From contig NZ_CADEPL010000008.1 of assembly GCF_902829295.1 (NCBI RefSeq), positions 1 through 57,820 on the forward strand: a stretch of DNA of 57,820 nt, written 5' to 3'. A program made the position numbers and the translations under genes. Of the stretch, positions 17,545 to 25,497 are shown piece after piece; the first letter of the stretch is position 1; each line of letters starts with the position of its first letter. The DNA comes from Vogesella oryzae (GTDB lineage: Bacteria; Pseudomonadota; Gammaproteobacteria; Burkholderiales; Chromobacteriaceae). The notes under the pieces are model-generated. The model was not told where the DNA came from, did no database searches, and was given only the letters and a program-made list of their open reading frames with translations.

Positions 17545-18294
17545 ATGCTCGACCAAATCCTCCACGCCATCGGCCGCGCGCTGGCGCGCTACCTGAGCAA
17601 GCCGCTGAAGTCATACGCGCCGGTAGCCACCATCCCGCCGGAGAAACTGGCGGCGATACTCCAGCCGGGCGACGTGCTGCTGGTGGAAGGGCACTCGCGG
17701 CTGAGCATGGCAATCAAGTACCTGACGCAATCCACCTGGTCACATGCCGCGTTCTATGTCGGCAACCACGCACCCGGCAGTGATGGCCCGATGCTGATCG
17801 AAGCCGACGTGCAGACCGGAGTCCGGCTGGTGCCGCTTGCCACCTATGCCCATCTGCACACCCGGGTCTGCCGGCCGGAGAAACTGCAGCCGGGCGATCT
17901 GGAACGGATAATCGGGGACGCACTGCAACGGGTGGGGCAAAGCTACGACCTGAGGAATATTGTCGATCTGGCCCGTTACCTGTTACCGGCACCGCCGGTG
18001 CCGACGCGCTGGCGGCGGCGGATGATCGCGCTGGGTGCCGGCGACCCGACCAAGGCCATCTGTTCGACCCTGATCGCGCAACTGTTTGCCAGCATCCACT
18101 ACCCGATCCTGCCGGAGATACGGCATATCGCGGTTGACCACCCGGGGCGGGCAGCCTGTTACCGCGAGATCCTGCATATCCGCAACTACCGGCTGTTTAC
18201 CCCGCGCGACTTCGATATTTCGCCGTATTTCCAGATCATCAAACCGGAGCGGCCGACCGATTTCGACTACCGCACCCTGGACTGGGATGACTGA
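17545..18294 (+). CDS. YiiX/YebB-like permuted NlpC/P60 hydrolase
   Basis: A 249-residue protein of the permuted papain-like family of lipid or peptide amidases. LQPGDVLLVEG and TWSHAAFYVG carry the predicted catalytic His, and AICSTLIAQLF the predicted catalytic Cys near residue 173, the reverse order typical of the permuted fold. No signal peptide is visible, although residues 1-20 form an amphipathic helix that might touch a membrane. ATG with GAGGG upstream. Confidence 0.82.
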   Translation: MLDQILHAIGRALARYLSKPLKSYAPVATIPPEKLAAILQPGDVLLVEGHSRLSMAIKYLTQSTWSHAAFYVGNHAPGSDGPMLIEADVQTGVRLVPLATYAHLHTRVCRPEKLQPGDLERIIGDALQRVGQSYDLRNIVDLARYLLPAPPVPTRWRRRMIALGAGDPTKAICSTLIAQLFASIHYPILPEIRHIAVDHPGRAACYREILHIRNYRLFTPRDFDISPYFQIIKPERPTDFDYRTLDWDD

Positions 18295-18366
18295 GGACGC
18301 GCGCGGGCATCACGCGTCCTGGCGGGCGGACAGGGCAGCCCGGCGGGCATTACCCCGCAGCGGGCT

Positions 18367-18379
18367 TGCGGCCAACCTT
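18367..18379 (-). repeat. DUS-like word in the gap between convergent genes
   Basis: Exact AAGGTTGGCCGCA on the minus strand, between the YiiX-like gene and the chemotaxis receptor. It is not part of a full inverted pair. Confidence 0.75.
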
Positions 18380-18390
18380 GCCGCGGCAAA

Positions 18391-20001
18391 TCAGATGCGG
18401 AAGCGGTTGACCGCCACGCGCAGCGATTCGGCGCGGCGGTAGATGTCCTCCACCTGCTGCACCGCGTTGTCGGCGGCAGACAGCGCGTCTTCCACCACCC
18501 CCGCCACCTGCTCCACGCTGCCGGCAATGCTGGTGCCGGCCTTGCTCTGCTCCGACATCGCCAGCGCCACCGCGCGGATGCGCTGCAGCGAGTCGTGGGC
18601 CCGCTCGTTGATGCTGCCCAGCGCCTGCGATGCTTCCTGCACCTGCTCCACCCCCAGCGCCACCGACGGCGAGATGGCCTGCACATGCTCGGTCACGCTG
18701 CCGGTTTCCGCCACCACCGCCTGCACGATGCTGGAAATTTCGTCGGTGGCCAGCGCGGTGCGCTCGGCCAGCTTGCGTACTTCGTCGGCCACCACGGCAA
18801 AACCGCGGCCGGTTTCGCCAGCACGCGCCGCCTCGATCGCCGCGTTCAGTGCCAGCAGATTGGTCTGGTTGGCGATGTCGCGGATGGTCTCGGCAATGCC
18901 GCTGATGTTGCGGGTGCGCTCGGACAGCGATGCCACCAGGCCGTTGACCTCGCCCACCTGGCCGGAAATCTGCCGGATGCTGCCCATCGCCTGCCCGGTC
19001 AGGCCGACGCCGCTGGTCGCCTGCTCGGCGGTCTGCTGCGCATCGCTCTCGGTTTCGCGTGCGCTGGCGGTAACGTGATCGATGCTGACCGACAGTTGCT
19101 CGATGGCCGCGGCAGCGGAGGAGGTGGACTCGCTGGCGCTGTGCGACACCGCCCGCAGGTGCGACATCTGGCCCTGCAGCGCCTCGCCGGCATCGGCAAT
19201 CTGTTCACTGTCGTCACGAATCTGCTTGATGATGTGCGCCAGGCCGGCCTGCATCTGCTGCATGCTGCCCAGCACGCTGTTGGCCGGGCCGCGTACTTCC
19301 AGTTGCTGCGTCAGGTCGCCTTCGGCAATGCGGCCAACCACGCTGGCGGCGTAGGCCGGATCGCCACCCAGCGAGCGCAGGATGCTGCGCGCCATGAACT
19401 GCGCCAGCACCCCGACCACCACCACGCCCAGCACCGCCAGCAGCAGCATGGTGCGCGCCTCGTGCCAGAATACGGTGTCGATGTCATCGACGAAGAAGCC
19501 GGTGCCGATCACCCAGCCCCACGGCTGCACCCGCACCACGCCATTGAGCTTGAGTAGCTCCTCGTTGCCGCCGGGGCGGGCGGCGGTGATATACACCATG
19601 CCGTACGGCTGCGCTTTCAGCGCGTCTTCGTAGACCTGCACCGAGGTACGACCGTCCGGCGTCTTGCCACCGTCATCGACCTTGCCAATACGCTCGGCCT
19701 TGGGATGCAGCAGCATCACGTTGCCGCTGTCGCGGGCAAAGAAGTACATCTCGTCATTGCGGATCATGCCCAGCGTCTTGAGCGCCTGCTGTTTGGCATC
19801 CGCTTCCGGCAGCTTGCCGTCCTGCGCCAGCTTCACCTGCTGCGCCACCACGTGCTCCGCCACCTTCAGCAGGTTGGTGATCTGCAGTTCCTTTTCATTG
19901 ACCAGCGTGCGGTGAATGGCATGCAGGGCAAAGCCGCCCAGCAGCACCAAGCCCAGCAGGCTGGCGGCAATCAGCACCAGCAAACGTGTCGAAAGCTTCA
20001 T
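18391..20001 (-). CDS. Methyl-accepting chemotaxis protein with periplasmic Cache domain
   Basis: Chemoreceptor of 536 residues that feeds the CheA/CheW pathway. It has a membrane segment at about 7-29, a single-Cache sensor domain (about 35-185; [33 protein letters not shown]), a second membrane segment (about 186-208), a HAMP linker and a long coiled-coil signalling domain whose hairpin tip [20 protein letters not shown] is perfectly conserved. Single-Cache domains of this kind often bind small carboxylates, but the ligand cannot be read from sequence. There is no C-terminal CheR/CheB pentapeptide. Its start faces the damaged-looking edd region. Confidence 0.95.
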   Translation of the reverse strand: MKLSTRLLVLIAASLLGLVLLGGFALHAIHRTLVNEKELQITNLLKVAEHVVAQQVKLAQDGKLPEADAKQQALKTLGMIRNDEMYFFARDSGNVMLLHPKAERIGKVDDGGKTPDGRTSVQVYEDALKAQPYGMVYITAARPGGNEELLKLNGVVRVQPWGWVIGTGFFVDDIDTVFWHEARTMLLLAVLGVVVVGVLAQFMARSILRSLGGDPAYAASVVGRIAEGDLTQQLEVRGPANSVLGSMQQMQAGLAHIIKQIRDDSEQIADAGEALQGQMSHLRAVSHSASESTSSAAAAIEQLSVSIDHVTASARETESDAQQTAEQATSGVGLTGQAMGSIRQISGQVGEVNGLVASLSERTRNISGIAETIRDIANQTNLLALNAAIEAARAGETGRGFAVVADEVRKLAERTALATDEISSIVQAVVAETGSVTEHVQAISPSVALGVEQVQEASQALGSINERAHDSLQRIRAVALAMSEQSKAGTSIAGSVEQVAGVVEDALSAADNAVQQVEDIYRRAESLRVAVNRFRI

Positions 20002-20059
20002 CTTGTCTCCCCTGATTTGGCGTTATGGTCTTGCTATGACATTAGCAGCAGTAAAGCCC

Positions 20060-20189
20060 ACCCGTTACGGTTTCCGGTCAGCGGGCGGGTAGGGCGGGGG
20101 GGGCCCGGGACAAGAACGACCGGCTGGGGGGTTCAAGGCGGGGGGGGGTGAAAAAAGTTTTGGGGGCGGGGCCCCGCTCCGGGGGCCCG
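20060..20189. other. G-rich, low-quality-looking join
   Basis: This stretch holds G runs of 8 and 9 and several of 5-6, plus ambiguous-looking C/G blocks found nowhere else in the window. It connects the upstream region of the chemotaxis gene directly to the interior of edd. The first edd codons beyond it still contain apparent errors (Leu-Pro-Pro-Pro where the family has Leu-Thr-Pro-Pro). It looks like the poor end of a read used to bridge two contigs. Confidence 0.6.
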
Positions 20190-20585
20190 CGTGCCAACGG
20201 CATGCCGGAACTGCACAAGCTGCCCCCGCCGCTGGGCGTGCTGCAGGAGCGCGGCTTCAAGGTAGCGCTGGTCACCGACGGCCGCATGTCCGGCGCTTCC
20301 GGCAAGGTGCCGGCGGCGATCCACGTGTCGCCGGAAGCGCTGCTCGGTGGCGACATCGGCAAGGTGCAGAACGGTGACCTGGTGCGCCTGGATGCCGACA
20401 AGGGCGAGCTGACGGTACTGGTGCCGGCCGCCGAATGGGCGGCCCGCCAGCCGGTGCAGGCGGATCTGGCCCGCAACCAGTTCGGCACCGGCCGCGACCT
20501 GTTCGCCGGCATGCGCCAGTTGGCTACAGCGGCGGAAGAGGGGGCGATGACCTTCTCGCACCCGCTGTGGACGCAGCAGGGCTGA
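20190..20585 (+). pseudogene. edd: edd 3' fragment: 6-phosphogluconate dehydratase C-terminus
   Basis: The last ~132 codons of 6-phosphogluconate dehydratase, the Entner-Doudoroff enzyme that makes [44 protein letters not shown] and the terminal FSHPLW-type end are diagnostic of the IlvD/Edd family and specifically Edd. The full enzyme is about 600 residues, so roughly three quarters is missing at the G-rich join. Because eda follows directly, the pair is probably an intact edd-eda operon in the organism and the truncation an assembly fault. Confidence 0.85.
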
Positions 20586-20606
20586 TCGCATTACGCAATG
20601 ATTCAG

Positions 20607-20619
20607 AAGGTTGGCCGCA
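20607..20619 (+). repeat. DUS-like word between edd and eda
   Basis: Exact AAGGTTGGCCGCA, 21 bases after the edd stop. Confidence 0.75.
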
Positions 20620-20636
20620 GCCAGCCATTAACAAGG

Positions 20637-20708
20637 GCCGCTAACAAAACCCCGCATCGCATCTGCGCCAAGGTGGCGCAACGCAGGATCAGGGGTTTTG
20701 TTAGCGGC
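20637..20708. promoter_or_regulatory. Long nested inverted repeat directly before eda
   Basis: GCCGCTAACAAAACCCC at 20637-20653 is repeated in perfect inverted form at 20692-20708 (17 bp). Inside, TGCGCC and GGCGCA form a second small hairpin (about 20664-20680). The outer right arm ends 14 bases before the eda ATG, and GAAAGGA follows immediately. As RNA this would be a stable two-tier stem just before the ribosome-binding site. It could protect or process the edd-eda message, act as an operator, or be a miniature mobile-element remnant. Confidence 0.6.
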
Positions 20709-20722
20709 TCGAAAGGACAGAC

Positions 20723-21349
20723 ATGGACGCTTTGAATCTGCTTCGCCAGGGCCCGGTAGTACCGGTCATCGTCGTGAACGACGCCGCAGTCGCCGTGGAT
20801 CTGGCCGGCGCGCTGGTGGCCGGCGGCATCCGCACGCTGGAAATCACCCTGCGCACCAAGGCGGCACTGGCCGCCATCCGCCGCATCCGTGACGAAGTGC
20901 CGGATGCGCTGGTCGGTGCCGGCACCGTGCGCACCCGCGCCCACCTGGAAGCGGCGCTGGATAACGGCGCGCAATTCGGCATCAGCCCGGGGCTGACCCC
21001 GGAACTGGCCGCCGCCGCGCGCGCCTCCGGCGTGCCGTTCATTCCGGGCGTGGCCACCCCGTCCGAAGCGATGCACGCGCAGGACGAAGGTTTCAACATC
21101 CTCAAGCTGTTCCCGGCCGAGGCGGTGGGCGGCATCAAGCTGCTGAAGTCGCTGGCCGGCCCGCTGCCGGAGCTGCGCTTCTGCCCGACCGGCGGTATCG
21201 ACGCCAACAATGCGGCCAACTACCTGGCACTGCCGAACGTGCTGGCCGTCGGTGGCAGCTGGCTGACGCCGGAAGCGGCCATCGCCGCCCAAGACTGGGC
21301 CAAGATCACCGCGCTGGCCAAGGAGGCCTGCGCCCTGGCCGTGCGTTAA
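20723..21349 (+). CDS. eda: KDPG (2-dehydro-3-deoxy-phosphogluconate) aldolase
   Basis: Splits KDPG to pyruvate and glyceraldehyde-3-phosphate, the second dedicated Entner-Doudoroff step. The 208-residue TIM-barrel protein has the catalytic Glu in LEITLRT (Glu40), the Schiff-base Lys in FNILKLFPAE (Lys128), GAGTVRT and FCPTGGI for phosphate binding. GAAAGGA precedes the ATG. It follows the edd fragment and precedes a two-component system and sugar transporter genes, which fits a glucose-use cluster. Confidence 0.96.
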   Translation: MDALNLLRQGPVVPVIVVNDAAVAVDLAGALVAGGIRTLEITLRTKAALAAIRRIRDEVPDALVGAGTVRTRAHLEAALDNGAQFGISPGLTPELAAAARASGVPFIPGVATPSEAMHAQDEGFNILKLFPAEAVGGIKLLKSLAGPLPELRFCPTGGIDANNAANYLALPNVLAVGGSWLTPEAAIAAQDWAKITALAKEACALAVR

Positions 21350-21514
21350 GCGCGCACGGGATGACGTTTTTGCCGGCTCCGGCCGGCGGTTGCTGCCGGC
21401 CTGGCTGTCCCGGATTGGACGTCTGACAGCCGGGGCCGGTGGTGGCCACCCTATCCTTTCCGTCAGACACGCGCTGCGGGATGGTGTGTTTTGTTGCTTT
21501 TCGTTTCCTTTGAA

Positions 21515-21548
21515 GGCGTGCCGACTCTCCCCGGCACGCCCTTTTTTT
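21515..21548 (+). terminator. Terminator after eda
   Basis: A 9-bp stem GGCGTGCCG (21515-21523) with CGGCACGCC (21532-21540), followed by C and T7. Confidence 0.85.
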
Positions 21549-21588
21549 GGCCTGCGCCCGGCCGGGGTTGGCCTGCGCCCGGCCGGGG
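21547..21588. repeat. 21-bp tandem duplication
   Basis: Two adjacent identical 21-base units (21547-21567 and 21568-21588), each beginning TTGGCCTGCGCCC, with the first bases of a third unit after them. They lie between the eda terminator and the response regulator gene. A slippage product is the simplest reading. Confidence 0.7.
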
Positions 21589-21666
21589 TTGGCCGCGCGC
21601 GTTTGCGGTGCCGCCGCGCGCGGTTTTGGCATACCATCTGCCACTGTCACTTAGCCGGTTCCCACC

Positions 21667-22344
21667 ATGAAACTGTTTGTTGCCGAAGACGATACCGTTC
21701 TGGCCGATGCGCTGCTGACGCGGCTGGCGCGGCTGGGATTTGATACCGAACACGCTGCCGACGGCATCGCGGCGCAGCAGCGCTTGCTGGACGACAACTT
21801 CGATGCGGTGATCCTCGACATCGGCCTGCCCGGGCTGGACGGTTTGCAGGTGCTGCGCAATGTGCGCGTGCACAAGCCGGCGCTGCCGATCCTGATCCTC
21901 ACCGCGCTGGACAGCATGGAAGACCGCGTCGCCGGGCTGGACGCCGGCGCCGACGACTATCTGGTCAAACCGTTCGAGTTTCCGGAGCTGGAGGCGCGCA
22001 TCCGTGCGCTGCTGCGCCGGCAACGCGTCGGCGGCGACAGCCCGCAGCGCGACGAGCTGCGCTTCGGCCGCCTGCGGCTGGACCGCGGCGGCCAGCGCGC
22101 CTGGGCCGACAACCAGCCGCTGGAGCTGTCGGCGCGAGAACTGCAGTTGCTGGACATCCTGATGGGTAATGCCGACCGGGTGGTGACCAAGGAACAGATC
22201 GCCGGCGAGCTGTCCGGCGACGGCGAGGAAGTGGGTGCCAACGCGGTGGAGGTGTATGTGCACCGGCTGCGCAAGAAGCTGGATGGCAGCGGGGTGGCGG
22301 TGCGCGCGGTACGCGGCCTCGGTTACCTGCTGGCGGCGGAGTGA
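21667..22344 (+). CDS. OmpR-family response regulator (TctD/GltR-like)
   Basis: A 225-residue DNA-binding regulator. The receiver domain has the acidic pair EDD (7-9), the phosphorylation site Asp51 in AVILDIGLPG, and Lys101 in DYLVKPFE; the C-terminal winged helix (about 130-225) shows LSARELQLLDIL and VEVYVHRLRKKL. It sits 40 bases before its histidine kinase and upstream of a sugar ABC transporter, the arrangement seen for the glucose-responsive GltR/GtrS system of Pseudomonas; TctD/TctE is the alternative relation. OmpR-type 11-bp repeats lie before the transporter operon. Confidence 0.93.
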   Translation: MKLFVAEDDTVLADALLTRLARLGFDTEHAADGIAAQQRLLDDNFDAVILDIGLPGLDGLQVLRNVRVHKPALPILILTALDSMEDRVAGLDAGADDYLVKPFEFPELEARIRALLRRQRVGGDSPQRDELRFGRLRLDRGGQRAWADNQPLELSARELQLLDILMGNADRVVTKEQIAGELSGDGEEVGANAVEVYVHRLRKKLDGSGVAVRAVRGLGYLLAAE

Positions 22345-22372
22345 GCATGCCGCGCCGTCTGCCGTTAGCCGC

Positions 22373-22387
22373 AAGGTTGGCCGCATG
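22373..22387 (+). promoter_or_regulatory. DUS-like word that forms the ribosome-binding site and start of the kinase gene
   Basis: The exact word AAGGTTGGCCGCA is followed by TG, so its final A is the A of the ATG at 22385. AAGG, eight bases before the ATG, is the only Shine-Dalgarno-like sequence available. Confidence 0.65.
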
Positions 22388-23809
22388 AGCGCCAGCCGTC
22401 CGCGCCAGCTGTCGCTGCGCCGCCAGTTGCTGCTGTGGCTGCTGCTGCCGCAGCTGGTGCTGTGGCTGGGCGCGGCGTTTCTCGCCTACAAGCTGACACT
22501 GGCCTACGCCAACGAGGTGATCGACCGCACGCTGGCCAAGTCCAGCAGTGCGCTGGCGCGGCAGGTGAAACCGTTCGGCAACGGTTTCTATGTCGACTTT
22601 CCGCGCGCGGCGCGCGATGTGCTGGAGCAGGACCCGGACGACCGCGTGTATTACATGGTCAGCTCGCCGCCGGAAGCCTTCCTGCTGGGCGAGCCGGCGA
22701 TGCCGCGCCCGCCGCTGGGTAGCAGCGCCCCCACTGGCACCACCTTTTTCTACAACGGCAAGCTCGGCAAGCTGGATGTACGGGTAGCGGCGCAGTATCT
22801 GCCGGCCGGCACGCCGGACAAGCCGGAGCTGATGCTGGTACAGGTGGCCAAGAGCCGTGCGCTGTCGGCGGAACTGGCGCGGCGCATCCTGTTCGACATG
22901 GGGCTGCCGCTGTTGCTGCTGATCTCGCTGACCAGCGTGTTGGTGTGGGCCGGGGTCAGCCGCGGGCTGTCGCCGCTGCGCAGCCTGCGCCGCACGGTGG
23001 AAGACCGCAGCCCGCGCGATCTGGCGCCGATCGAGATCGACGACGCCCCGGCGGAGGTGCGCACCCTGGCCTCCGCCATCAATACCCTGCTGGACGAAGT
23101 GCATGCCCAGGTGGCGCAGCAGCGGCGCTTCATTGCCGATGCCGCGCACCAGCTGCGCACGCCGCTGGCGGGGCTGAAATCGCAGACCGAACTGGTACAG
23201 GCCGAGCGGGCCGAGGCCGCCCCGGCCCTGCCGCTGGCGCTGCGCCAGCTGCGGCAGGTGGAAACCAGCGTCGCGCGTTCCATCCGGGTGGTGAACCAGC
23301 TGCTGGCACTGGCGCGCGCCGAGCCGGAGGCCGGGCTGCAACTGGCGCCGCTGGACCTGGCGGCGCTGGCGCGCGAGGTGGCCGCCGAGGCGGTGCCGCG
23401 GGCGTTGGCCGCCGGGCAGGACCTGGGGGTGGAAGGCGAGGAGGGTGCGTTGCCGGTCAACGGCCACGCCGGCCTGCTGCGCGAGCTGGTGGCCAACCTG
23501 CTGGACAACGCCATCAGCTATACCCCGCGCGGCGGCGAAATCACGCTGTGGCTGGCACGCGAAGACGGCCAGGTGCGGCTGGAAGTGCGCGACAACGGCC
23601 CGGGAATACCGGAGGGCGAGCGCGAACGGGTGTTCAGCCGTTTCTATCGCGGCAGTGCCGAAGGCAAGGGCAAGGGCTGCGGTCTGGGCCTCGCCATCGT
23701 GCTGGAAATCGCCCGTCGCCACGGTGCCCGCATCCCGCTGGCAGACAATCCGGGTGGCGGGCTGCGCGCCTGCCTGTTAATGCCGCTGGCGGTAGCAAAC
23801 GGGCAATAA
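22385..23809 (+). CDS. Sensor histidine kinase (TctE/GtrS-like)
   Basis: A 474-residue inner-membrane kinase paired with the response regulator just upstream. It has a membrane helix at about 17-39, a periplasmic region of the 2CSK_N/TctE type (about 40-165), a second helix (about 165-188), a HAMP linker, and a HisKA domain with the phospho-accepting His in FIADAAHQLRTPLAGL (about 254). The ATPase domain has the N box ELVANLLDNAISYTP, DNGPGIP and GLGLAIV. I chose the ATG at 22385; a longer in-frame extension would run through the end of the regulator gene. Its ligand is not readable, but the context suggests a sugar acid or sugar. Confidence 0.93.
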   Translation: MSASRPRQLSLRRQLLLWLLLPQLVLWLGAAFLAYKLTLAYANEVIDRTLAKSSSALARQVKPFGNGFYVDFPRAARDVLEQDPDDRVYYMVSSPPEAFLLGEPAMPRPPLGSSAPTGTTFFYNGKLGKLDVRVAAQYLPAGTPDKPELMLVQVAKSRALSAELARRILFDMGLPLLLLISLTSVLVWAGVSRGLSPLRSLRRTVEDRSPRDLAPIEIDDAPAEVRTLASAINTLLDEVHAQVAQQRRFIADAAHQLRTPLAGLKSQTELVQAERAEAAPALPLALRQLRQVETSVARSIRVVNQLLALARAEPEAGLQLAPLDLAALAREVAAEAVPRALAAGQDLGVEGEEGALPVNGHAGLLRELVANLLDNAISYTPRGGEITLWLAREDGQVRLEVRDNGPGIPEGERERVFSRFYRGSAEGKGKGCGLGLAIVLEIARRHGARIPLADNPGGGLRACLLMPLAVANGQ

Positions 23810-24121
23810 TCACCCGCCGTAGTGCCAGCCTGGCCGCAACAGGTGTGTAGTTGACACACTACTTTTGGCGGCTTTGTTGCGGTGCAATATCGCGGCAATG
23901 CCCAATTCTGGCGCAATTAACGTCAGTGTCATGATGCGGCGCACCCAATATGGGGCGTTTCCTTACAGCAATCCTGTCAAAAACTTACGCAAAGCTTACA
24001 TCGCGCGGCTATAGTTCACCCAACCGCGGAACCGGCAAGGAGAGTTGCCCCGCGGCGGAAGTCTGCCGGCACATAAACCAATACCGCCGGGCGACTTGCA
24101 CAACACGACAGGAGATGGAAC
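23810..24121 (+). other. 311-base gap: promoter and leader of the sugar transporter operon
   Basis: No gene is visible. The left part has a 6-bp inverted repeat GTGTGT/ACACAC (23843-23859) of unknown role. The right part holds the 11-bp-spaced CTTAC repeats, a TATAGT -10 box and a roughly 100-base leader with a small stem-loop (24024-24055: CCGCGG flanking GGCAA/TTGCC). Confidence 0.6.
23962..24015 (+). promoter_or_regulatory. Putative OmpR-type operator and promoter of gtsABCD
   Basis: CTTACA (23962), CCTGTC (23973), CTTACG (23984) and CTTACA (23995) follow each other at exact 11-bp steps; the first, third and fourth share CTTAC. Such 11-bp direct repeats are how OmpR/PhoB-family regulators bind as head-to-tail dimers. 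The last repeat ends ten bases before a TATAGT -10 box (24010-24015) and occupies the place of the -35, typical of an activator-dependent promoter. The neighbouring response regulator is the obvious candidate. Confidence 0.6.
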
Positions 24122-25366
24122 ATGGAATTGAAGCGTCTGACTATGGCCGTACTGGCCGCTACCCTGTTGCCGGCAACAGCCATGGCAAGCGAAGTGGAAG
24201 TACTGCACTGGTGGACCTCCGGCGGCGAGGCCAAATCCGTTGCCGAACTGAAGAAAATGATGAACGCCAAGGGCGTGACCTGGAAAGACTTCGCCGTGGC
24301 CGGCGGTGGTGGCGATAACGCCATGACCGCGCTGAAGACCCGCGTGGTATCCGGCAACCCGCCGACCGCCGCCCAGATCAAGGGCCCGGCGATCCAGGAG
24401 TGGGGTGCCGAGGGCGTGCTGGCCGACATCGACTTGGTTGCCAAGGCCGGCAACTGGGACAAGCTGCTGCCGCCGGTCGTCAGCAATGTGATGAAGTACA
24501 AGGGCAAGTACGTGGCGGTACCGGTGAACGTACACCGCGTGAACTGGCTGTGGGTGAACCCGGAAGCGTTCAAGAAAGCCGGCGCTACCGTACCGAAGAC
24601 CTGGCCGGAATTCTTTGCTGCCGCCGACAAGCTGCAGAAAGCCGGCATCCAGCCGATCGCGCATGGCGGCCAGCCGTGGCAGGACGCTACCCTGTTTGAA
24701 TCCGTGGCCCTGGGTGTGGGCGGTGCCGACTACTACCGCAATGCCTTCGTGAAGCTGGACAAGGCTACCGTCGGTGGCGCCACCACCGTGAAGGTGTTCG
24801 AGACCCTGGGCAAGATCAAGGGCTACATCGACAAGGGCGCTGCCGGTCGTGACTGGAACCTGGCCACCGCGATGGTGATCAACGGCAAGGCCGGCATGCA
24901 GTTCATGGGTGATTGGGCCAAGGGCGAATTCACCGCCGCCGGCAAGGTACCGGGCAAGGACTTCCTGTGCGTAGATGCCCCGGGCACCCAGAATGCCTTC
25001 ACCTTCAACATCGACTCGCTGGCGATGTTCCAGCAGAAGTCGCCGGCAGCCGTGAAGGCGCAGGCTGACCTGGCCAGCACCGTGATGAGCAAGGACTTCC
25101 AGGAAGTGTTCAACCTGAACAAGGGCTCCATCCCGGCCCGTCTGGATACTCCGCTGGCCAAGTTCGACGACTGCGCCAAGAAGTCCAACTTCGACATGAA
25201 CGCCGCCTCCAAGAGCAACAAGCTGGTGCCGAGCTTCGCGCACAAGATGGCGATGCCGTCCGCGACCGAAGGCGCCATGGTGGACGTGATCTCGCAGTTC
25301 ATGAACTCCAAGATGACCCCGCAGCAAGCTGCCGAACGTCTGGCCAAGGCCAGCGCGGTACGCTGA
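24122..25366 (+). CDS. gtsA: Sugar ABC transporter periplasmic binding protein (glucose/mannose type)
   Basis: A 414-residue secreted binding protein of extracellular solute-binding family 1. The signal peptide runs to about residue 22 (ATAMAS), and the mature protein opens with EVEVLHWWTSGGEAKSV, a signature of the glucose-binding GtsA/GltB group. VPVNVHRVNWLWVNPEAFKKAG and QPWQDATLFESVALGVGG are also typical. It is the first gene of a four-gene transporter operon. GGAGATGGAAC precedes the ATG. The glucose assignment rests on family resemblance and on adjacency to edd-eda. Confidence 0.9.
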   Translation: MELKRLTMAVLAATLLPATAMASEVEVLHWWTSGGEAKSVAELKKMMNAKGVTWKDFAVAGGGGDNAMTALKTRVVSGNPPTAAQIKGPAIQEWGAEGVLADIDLVAKAGNWDKLLPPVVSNVMKYKGKYVAVPVNVHRVNWLWVNPEAFKKAGATVPKTWPEFFAAADKLQKAGIQPIAHGGQPWQDATLFESVALGVGGADYYRNAFVKLDKATVGGATTVKVFETLGKIKGYIDKGAAGRDWNLATAMVINGKAGMQFMGDWAKGEFTAAGKVPGKDFLCVDAPGTQNAFTFNIDSLAMFQQKSPAAVKAQADLASTVMSKDFQEVFNLNKGSIPARLDTPLAKFDDCAKKSNFDMNAASKSNKLVPSFAHKMAMPSATEGAMVDVISQFMNSKMTPQQAAERLAKASAVR

Positions 25367-25391
25367 TCCTGACGCTGTAACTGCATCCGCT

Positions 25392-25460
25392 CCCCGCCGC
25401 CCGGCGGCGGGGGTGGGTGTCTTGTCTCGCCGTTCGCCCACGCTGCCGCCAGGCAGCGTG
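25392..25460. other. Two strong hairpins between the binding-protein and permease genes
   Basis: A 10-bp GC stem (25392-25401 with 25403-25412) and a 9-bp stem (25439-25447 with 25452-25460, loop GCCA) occur in the 131-base gap. Neither has a T run. Such hairpins after a binding-protein gene commonly stabilise its mRNA so that it is made in excess over the membrane parts. Confidence 0.6.
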
Positions 25461-25497
25461 AACGGTGCCGCTTTACCCGAGACAGCAAGGAACTCAC

